64,000 nt of DNA, taken from Calocera cornea HHB12733. Taxonomy: Eukaryota; Basidiomycota; Dacrymycetes; Dacrymycetales; Dacrymycetaceae. The stretch lies in NCBI GenBank assembly GCA_001632435.1, contig KV424001.1, forward strand, positions 62,001-126,000, given 5' to 3'. The notes below the pieces were generated by a model, which saw nothing but the letters and a program-made list of their open reading frames with translations, did not search any database and was not told where the DNA came from. The first letter of the stretch is position 1, and each line of letters begins with the position of its first letter. Shown here one piece after another: positions 56,978 through 64,000 of the stretch. The translations under genes were made by a program, and so were the position numbers.

Positions 56978-57812
56978 CTACTCTGTGCCGGTCGGGCTGG
57001 GCAGATGCATCACCCAAACGGACATTCCCGTCCCGGCCACGCCGTCGTACCTCTCACTTTGCAGTGCTCTCCCACCCCACTTCGTGTACTTCGCCACGTT
57101 GGGTTCGTTACTTGCTTCCCAGCAGACCCTCTTTCCCTCCGACCACGCAATCTTTGCTACCGTGAACAAGAGTGTTCGGCCAATCCCACGATTGTGGTAT
57201 GTCGGGAGAACGGCCAGTGTGAGTAGATAGTAGGCATCGCGCTTGGCTCCCTTGCCGAGGGCCTCTTCCGTCTCTTTGGTGACTCTCGGGACGAACTGCG
57301 CAATACATGAGCCTTTTACTCCATACCATAGGCATCACGATAAACGACGCACATAATCTTCCCACCACGTCTGCATCTCGCGCCCAAGATCTGCTTTCAC
57401 CCCGGCCATCCCGGCCACATCCCGCTGCTTCTCGCTCCCGAGAAAGTCCGTTCCCGGTGGGAACCAGAGTGCGACGCCGACGATCTCCTTCCCATCTTCT
57501 GCTACCCATACCTCTCCATCGCACAGGGTACCGAGGACATGTGCACGCATGAATCGGTACACGATGTCCGGGTTGTTGTCTTGCCCACCCAGCGTGGTTT
57601 GTAGGAATGAATCTGCCTTGGAGTATCAGTACGTGCACAGAGAGAAGGCGACATAATATACCACCCCTGAAAGCTTCGATTGTGACCTGGATGACCTCTT
57701 CGATCTGCTCGGCTGTTGGTGAATGCATTCAGCGCTTTGAGTAGGTCGGCATGGTGGCAGACGAACGTGTAGGATTGGACAGGTGCCTGACGGGCAGCGT
57801 CGGGCGGCTCAT
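56978..57812 (-). CDS. GNAT N-acetyltransferase, canonical type (copy O)
   Basis: Exons on the minus strand: 57812-57767, 57712-57662, 57612-57353 and 57295-56978, 224 aa. Exon 1 encodes MSRPTLPVRHLSNPT as in copies A and H. Then EQIEEVIQVTIEAFRG, DSFLQTTLGGQDNNPDIVYR, LCDGEVWVAEDGKEIVGVAL, WFPPGTDFLGSEKQRDVAGM, WWEDY, and the last exon FVPRVTKETEEALGKGAKRD, LLTLAVLPTYHNRGIGRTLL (G-I-G loop intact), GKRVCWEASNEPNVAKYTKW, VWVMHLP. It has one more intron than A and H. The end (GTE) lacks a PTS1-like signal. Confidence 0.87.
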
Positions 57813-58473
57813 ACTTGTTCGTGCGAAGGTCTGTCTGATGCAAACCGACTGAAAGGCGACTCCCTGATCCTTCCTGCGTTCGTCTGTAGACAGTCGACGT
57901 TGAGCGCGGAGTCGTGAGAAGAGAACTGCATGGTGCAGTGAGTCATGCCGCGGTTTTCCCGTCGTCGCGCGTGGATTGACTCTTCGCTGACGGTTGTCCA
58001 CGACGCGTCACGTCCGGAATCGCGCAAGGGCCCTGGAAGGTATACAGTCACCGCGTGTCAGGGTGGGATTTGCTGCCGTCCATCCAGGCACCCCATGTAA
58101 TCTCTGCTGACCGTCTTATAGCTGCGTCCATATGGGCTGACGTAGGGTCCAAATAGACTCATTTATGTCTAGTGTGCTGGCCTTTGTAGCCTGTAGCATG
58201 GGTTGCCTGGAGGTTATACACGCATGCAAAGAAAAGATGATCTGTGCCATCTGTACTGAGGCGCTTTAGGTGACATGTGCGGAGCGTTTGAGCTTGTTAA
58301 GCAGGTTGCCTGGGCTCCGGTCAGCACCGCTCTCAGGATCTCGCCTGCTCTCCCGCAAATTCCTGTTCATTCCATATCACATCTATTCGCGCGGCAAAAA
58401 TGCACGGCTTCCACGTCCATCGTCGTCCCGCCCTCCTTTGCTCTCCGGGTACTACTTCTCCTAGCTCTACACC
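57813..58473. other. Divergent intergenic region
   Basis: 661 bp between copy O and the coiled-coil gene. If a transposon starts here its terminus should lie in this stretch, but I could not recognise an end. Confidence 0.4.
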
Positions 58474-60152
58474 ATGCCTCCCGCTACCAGTCCTAACCAG
58501 CTCGGCAAAGCGATCGAGAAGCTGCCTCAACCTGCCCGCCTCGCACTCGCCAAGGCCATTCTTGCGGCTGGATCTGGATCCGATGCATGGTGAGCATATA
58601 TGCGCCGGAGCGTTCAGCAGGATGATATTACACCAGCTTACCCAGTATGCCGTAGGTCCATCGAGCCCGACAGCCTTCCCTGTGCGGGAGAGTGCGGGGA
58701 ACTCCAGGAGACGGTCGGGGAACTCCAGCAGACGATCTCCGACCTCAACTTGACCATCGACGCCCTGAACGAGGCTGTAGCGTCAGTCACGCGCAAGGCC
58801 AATGAAACCACCCGCGAGCTTGGGGTCGCAAACGAGAGAATTGCGGAGCTGGAAGCGGCCCAGGCGCTGCTGAAAGATGCAAAGCCTTCACGCCAGAAAC
58901 GAGTTCGTGGCAATCAAGCGCCCGAGTCGGCTCCAGCGGCTAAGAAAGCAAAGAGTCAGCTAACGAAAGAGGAGGCTGTTATTCGGGATAAGCTTCAGGT
59001 GCGCTCAGTTGACCTCTTATCCGCATTCCCTCACTCATCGCGCCGCAGAAACGTCTCAAAGCCACCGTTCACCGCTTGATCGGTTTCGACAAGAATCAAC
59101 ATGACGGCAAGATGCCCGGAAAGAGTACTCTTGGAGAGTTCGCGCCTTCCTCTCCGGATGGCGCCGAGGCGTACATGCTCCCCGATTGGAGCGCAGCAAG
59201 CTGGTGCGAGGGGTCCAACTTCGATGTTGTTGACCAAACGATCACGGTGGTCCAAGAGGAGAGCAAGGTCGGTTAGCGTCGACGTTCAGCAGGATGATAT
59301 TACAAAAGCTTACACATCTTCAGAAGTCTCCTCTGAAAGAGGGCGAAGAGGCGTGGCTCACCCACGACAGCCTCAAATCAATCCTTCATCCGATATGGAA
59401 CGCTATGAAACGGCAATTCGAAGCAGAGCACGATTCTCATAAGAAGGCGCGCATGGAGAAGTGGGCGCTTGAAGGCCGACTGTCGGAACGGCGTAACACG
59501 GTCAGCACCCAATCTCACTGCCTCAGCAAGGTAGTTACTCACTCCTTTCCAGCGTTACAGCTGGATGATCAAGGGTGCTACGCTTCAAGCACATGCGCAA
59601 GAGGTGCCGGAGGAAGATGTCGAGGGATTTGCAGTCAGTATCGTTGATGAGTTTTGGGTTGGCGAGGAATGGGGTTGGGAAGACCAGGATGAGGACAAGC
59701 GTGCTTCCTGGTGGGAAGAGATGGGCAAGTCGGGCGAGCTGAGCGCGGCACAGAAGCGCGATTGCAAGTCAGCGTTCGAGCTGAGGCGACCGGAGTGGAT
59801 GTCGGACGCCGTGAGCACGCGCAGCTGCATCTCAGGCTGAATTGTTGACATATTCCGACAGTTCTGGATGGTCTGCAAGTCTTTCGTGTACCTGAAAGAA
59901 GAAGACGAAATCAACAATCCGGTTCGCAAAGGGAAGCACCCCATCACAGCACGCATCGATCTCGGTAACAAGTCCAATTTGAAAATTTCAGTGGGACACG
60001 AGCCCTATGCTTTCATGGTGGATGCAACGTATCTCCTCGGCAATCCTGGCTTCAAGATTCGTGATCGTCCGGAGACGATCTCCGACCGGATGGCAAACGA
60101 TATGAGTGACGTGCGCGGGCCTTGGGTCCATCCCAGCTTATACGATTCCTAG
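58474..60152 (+). CDS. Uncharacterised coiled-coil protein, probable transposon companion
   Basis: Exons 58474-58589, 58656-58998, 59049-59267, 59324-59500, 59553-59810 and 59862-60152, 467 aa. The N-terminus is MPPATSPNQLGKAIEKLPQP; then a heptad-rich segment ELQETVGELQQTISDLNLTI with ARTVREL-like helices, a basic patch PSRQKRVRGN and AAKKAKSQLTKEEAVIRDKL; later AWLTHDSLKSILHPIWNAMK, EGFAVSIVDEFWVGEEWGWE and a C-terminal HPITARIDLG to HPSLYDS. I recognise no enzyme family. It converges on the Tnp2 transposase (stops 112 bp apart) and two of its introns carry the 19-bp motif also found in introns of that gene. Confidence 0.78.
58614..58632 (+). repeat. 19-bp intronic motif, copy 1
   Basis: tcagcaggatgatattaca, in intron 1 of the coiled-coil gene, sense orientation. 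The intron runs 58590-58655, ending gccgtag. Confidence 0.95.
59286..59304 (+). repeat. 19-bp intronic motif, copy 2
   Basis: Identical 19-mer in intron 3 (59268-59323) of the coiled-coil gene, sense orientation, 19 bases before the acceptor. Confidence 0.95.
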
Positions 60153-60264
60153 TACATGAGCCGTTAAGTCTGCGTTCTATTCTTTACTCACCGAAGCACT
60201 CACATAAAGCACGATAGAATAGTATCCAACTTAGGTTAGGCGGTCTGTGAACGATCATCAGCGA

Positions 60265-63200
60265 TCAGTAGTTGAAGTAGATAAGCTGGTGTAATATCAT
60301 CCTGCTGAATGCCGAGCCCCAGAGTGCGCGAAGTCTTGAAAGTCTGAGCTGTCGATCTGCGTACCTTGGATAACACCGTCGTAATCCATAGAATACGATT
60401 CTCCTCCACCTCGACCGTGGCTCGTGCAACCATCCCAGCTATGTGTCGCGCTTCCAACACCGACGATGGCCGTCGTACACTTTGATTGGTAACGAACTTG
60501 TCGAACTCCCAAATTCCCATTTCGAGCTCTTGACTGGTGTAATATCATCCTGCTGAACGCAAAGAAAGAGGAAGAGGAATCCTTACAAGTCTTCGTAAAG
60601 GTCGCTCAGCCAGGTTTGGTGGTGCACGGGTTCTAGCCATGCCACATCCACGAAGAGGCGCAGTGAGTCCTGATGGTGAGCGAATACAGATCGCAGCTCG
60701 CCAGCCCAAGATATTCCGCCTTCTAGACGGATGAGCACCAAGGCGTCTCGCTTGTGTGAACCATTTGCAGCGGCAATTCGGAGGGTGTGTCCTTCCCATA
60801 TCAGACCAGTGTACGCGACAATGTCGCGGGCGAGCACTGCACTTCCTGCAGCTGGAGAGCGGTTGCGCTCATGATGCACGAGGTGTCCATGCTCGCCGAA
60901 CCACTTCAGTAATGAGAGGTATCCTTGTTCATCAAGATGTCGATTCAAGCCTACTCCGTTGGGAACACAACGTCCTAGGGCTGCTCAACATGAATCAATC
61001 GGGAGACATGTAGCTAACGGTCAAGAAAACTGCTTACGAGTGTCCACTAGGTCTGGCTGACCTTTGCCGGTATCTGTCAGCTCGCTGAGCGCCCCATTTG
61101 TAGCTAAATCACGGGCCTCTTTGGATAAGAGGCCCCCTAAGTGTTGAGCAGGCTCATCGCCTGTCCGCTCCCGAAGTGCAAGCGCCTAAACGGTAAACTG
61201 TGACCCGGTAACCGAAAGACATCTTCATGACTTACTGTGCGTATCAGGCTGACATACCGCTTAAATTCTCTAGCAAATGTTATCTCCATTTCCCCTTCCT
61301 GATGATGGTTCGTCCTGTACGCCTTGAGGGTTTTGTTCAAGCGTTCGAATAAGAAGGTCCAAAATCCATGGACTGGTCCGTACCGTCGAACCTGCTCGTC
61401 CATGTGTGTGATCCAATGAAAGGTCGGCGTAACTGAGGCGGGTCCGTAGATCTGTGACGCAGTCAGCACGGTGTGGCGAGGAGAGCGAGAATAACAATTC
61501 CAGGAATGCCAAAGAAAAGGTATTAGAGGCTAAGAGGGTGGTGTAATATCATCCTGCTGATCGCAAGTAGTGATTGGAGGGTTTGGTTTCGGAATCCGGA
61601 CTTACTTCCACAAATTGCTGGAAAAAGTCTCGATAGAGCATAGCTGCGCGGTCGATAGAGTCCTCGGTGATCTCTCGCCGGGTATATATCTTGATCGCGG
61701 TCGCAAGTCGGAGAAAGTTGTATGTTGCAGATTCGGGAACTCTCGGATGTTGAGTTTCGTCGCCGGGTAACAGGAAGCGCGGCTTCTCCTGCGAGCTGGA
61801 CTTGGCTGCTCGCTGGAGGACCGACGGTATCTGGCAAGAGCTGCGTCAGTGTGTACCGCGCTGATCAACAAACATTGATGCGCTTACTACTAATGGCAAA
61901 TAAGCCATGATAAGTGCTCTCCATTGATCCGACGTCAGGTTTCCTCCTGCGGGATAACCAACATGTTTTGGGAGCGGAGGGAACACGCTGGGCATTTCCA
62001 TCTATATTACATGTGGAGAATGTCAGAACAGCGTCAACAATCAAATAGTTTCACGTGCAGTTGCAAAGAGCCGATGAACTTCATCCAGTTCACGAGCGAC
62101 CTTCTTCGTCCGCTGTCGTAATATCACGCGCTTGTTCTGCTTGAGCTTTTTATCAACTTTACCGCCAAGGACCCAAACCGTGTACCACAGGCGACGCGAT
62201 ACACCTGGACAATATTAATGTTGTCACCGCCTGCAAGGAAGTTGGGCCGAAGTCGCTTACCTAGTAGCAAGCTGTGCATCGGATCGATAACGCACATTGT
62301 GATGGGATTGAAGTAGGGTAGCCTGTTGAATTCAGACCACCGCACTCCGTACTTCCTCGTATAGTCGTCCTGCTTGTCGGGCGGGAGGGTGTAGTGCCTG
62401 GCCGCTCTCCTCTTGTGGAGCTCCCCACTGCGAGGTCGACAAGCAGCGCTCGCGAAGCCCGGGATGTCGGCCCGTCGAATCTGACATTGCGTACAAGGCC
62501 ATCTTGCGCTTGCCTGGTCGGCAAATCCACCTATTTTACAGAGGGCAGGATGGTCGCAAATGAGCGCAACTAGAGCCACGCGGACCAGCCGACCTTCAGG
62601 ATGATTTGGGGTGTTGATCTTCACTCCACTCAGGTACAACCGCAACAGATCGTCGACAAAAGGGCGCAGGAAGTGCTGGAGGCTCTCGTTACTCGGCTCA
62701 TGGGGACCAGGGAGCACCGCACAGAGGCTGAGATTATACACTCGATACCTGGGACATGTTGTCAGATGGATCGATGGATCGATGGCAAGGATGGTGTAAT
62801 ATCATCCTGCTGAACGTCCAGCGCCCAGCGAGGTGTAATATCATCCTGCTGAACGCAGAGCGCCCAGCAAAGTGTAATATCATCCTGCTGAGTGCCAAGC
62901 GCCCGGCGAGGTGCAGGGAGAGAACGCTCACCTAGATTCAGGCGGCAAGTTCGCAATTTGGACCGACAGTGCCCCCGTACTGTAAGGCGCAGACTCCTTC
63001 GACGATTTCGGGTTAAACCTGTCATGAGATTAGTGCAACGTTGCGAGGAGAGCCTTCTGTTGACTGAGCTTACCAATCAAGACTCACGGCCACTCCTAAT
63101 CGCAGCTCATTTTGCCTTTCCTCCTCAGCTCGCGACTCCGGGAAGAAACGCCGGCCGTCAGGTCCCTTCAGCTCTTGCCACACGCTACCGTCCTGCATGC

Positions 63201-64000
63201 ACGTGTAAGTTCCTGGCAGGCGTTCCCTATCCAGATAACGGGCACAATCCTCTTCCATGCCAGGCTGGAAAAGAAATTCGCAAAGTTGATCGGACAGCAT
63301 GTCGTAAGGCAACTGAAGTCGAGGCTTCGGCTTCTCATTAGGCTTGCTGGGGTCCAGCGGGTGGAAGAGTTCTTCACCGCATGATGCGCATTCCCAAGGA
63401 CAGGCCTCGTCAGACGGCGGAATACGGGCGATAGTCCAACAACGCGGGCACATGGTGCGCTTTTCGAAACGATCCTGGAACCCCCCGCGGTTATATATCG
63501 TTTTGAGTGTGCGAGGAGCCTTCTCGTGGCTTCTTTTGTTCGCTTCGTTGCCGAGGATGCCATAGTGTTCGAATAAGAAAGATACCATCGAGAGCAGGAT
63601 GTTGCACCCAGCGTGAGGAAGGTGGAAGACCGCGTGAAGATACGTCACGAGTAAAGCTATAGCACGCACAGCCGCGTGCTCATGCAGGAGTGGGTATCGG
63701 CTCGCCGGGTATTGGTCTTCGGCATGCCGTTCGTGGTCGAAGTCGCGCTCGGGAAGTTTGATGTCGAGCGAGGTAACGTCAATGCCTGGATCCGACAGTC
63801 CTTCAGCAGCATCTGCCTCGACCTCTGATTCCACATCACCCTCCGCCTCCACCTCCGCTTCCATCTCCTGCTCCACCTGGGCATCCTCATCGTGGTCAGA
63901 CCCGGCGTCCTTCTCCAGGCTTCCCTGGTCGTAATCCATATCTGCATACTCGTTGAATCCGTACGGCTCGAAGTCGAGTGCAGTGATCTCGTGGTCGAGG
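60265..64000 (-). CDS. Tnp2/CACTA-type transposase, 5' end beyond the window
   Basis: A many-exon gene whose N-terminus lies past 64000. In order: an acidic region; TMCPRCWTIARIPPSDEACP with a CASC partner (zinc-ribbon-like); RLGVAVSLDW joined by splicing to FNPKSS; VYNLSLCAVLPGPHEPSNES; LVRVALVALICDHPALCKIG and ARWPCTQCQIRRADIP; the Tnp2 core GVRWSEFNRLPYFNPITMCV followed by IDPMHSLLLG; VTPTFHWITHMDEQVRRYGP; VHGFWTFLFERLNKTLKAYR; and a C-terminal domain ending VEENRILWITTVLSK then LIYFNY at 60265. These are the blocks of basidiomycete Tnp2-like transposases. The catalytic Asp in IDPMH is present. No frameshift was needed, so it may be intact. Confidence 0.85.
60290..60308 (-). repeat. 19-bp intronic motif, copy 3
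   Basis: Same 19-mer read on the minus strand, followed at once by the acceptor ccag of the last transposase intron. Confidence 0.95.
60538..60556 (-). repeat. 19-bp intronic motif, copy 4
   Basis: Minus strand, again directly followed by the acceptor ccag of a transposase intron. Confidence 0.95.
61542..61560 (-). repeat. 19-bp intronic motif, copy 5
   Basis: Minus strand, in a transposase intron that ends cctcttag 14 bases further on. Confidence 0.95.
62795..62891 (-). repeat. Tandem array of the 19-bp motif, 39-bp period, three copies (copies 6-8)
   Basis: The motif starts at 62795, 62834 and 62873 (plus coordinates), exactly 39 bp apart. The spacers are also similar (gcgctggac, gcgctctgc and gcgcttggc-like). 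The array lies inside the 183-bp transposase intron 62749-62931. Confidence 0.95.

Noticed and set aside
27762..57812. Reading the GNAT array as a secondary-metabolite or antibiotic-resistance cluster
   Set aside because: No synthase, transporter or tailoring enzyme is interleaved; the other genes (OTU1, FRG1, TAF7) are housekeeping.

Overview
The window is nuclear DNA of a filamentous basidiomycete, most likely an agaricomycete. Genes are dense, GC-rich in the left half, and cut by many short (about 45-60 nt) GT-AG introns. Several families are typical of this group: Tnp2-type CACTA transposase, DUF6533 membrane proteins and a DUF7918-like protein. One 100-base run of N (40065-40164) is an assembly gap. 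All gene models were spliced by eye; where every exon is listed, the summed length is a whole number of codons.

Left part (0.2-27.7 kb) is mostly conserved housekeeping genes, often in divergent pairs: branched-chain 2-oxoacid dehydrogenase E1 beta / CreC-type WD40 protein; Zn2Cys6 transcription factor / glyoxalase-fold protein; glutaminyl cyclase / ribosomal protein L26; V-ATPase subunit D / Prp45; GPI transamidase subunit; an intracellular GH32; a damaged DUF7918-like gene; a GH13 alpha-glucosidase / Ctf18.

Middle and right part (27.7-57.8 kb) is dominated by GNAT N-acetyltransferases: 15 GNAT units in 14 loci, interrupted by OTU1, FRG1, an unknown intronless gene, TAF7, a 521-bp inverted-repeat element and two DUF6533 genes. 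Four GNATs (27.8, 39.5, 44.6 and 57.0 kb) have the canonical GxG acetyl-CoA loop and ordinary C-termini. The others form two arms of opposite strand either side of the TAF7/MITE centre. Their acetyl-CoA loop is altered, and eight of them (counting the second half of a fused gene) end in a tripeptide like the peroxisomal signal PTS1 (ARL, AKL, GKL). Gene order seems mirrored between the arms, one locus is an in-frame fusion of two complete GNAT copies, and one is a frameshifted relic. I consider this array the most interesting system here.

Right end (58.4-64 kb) holds a coiled-coil gene of unknown function convergent with a Tnp2/CACTA-type transposase that runs off the window. A 19-bp motif occurs eight times in introns of both genes, always in sense with the gene, three of them as an exact 39-bp tandem array, which suggests the two genes belong to one mobile element.
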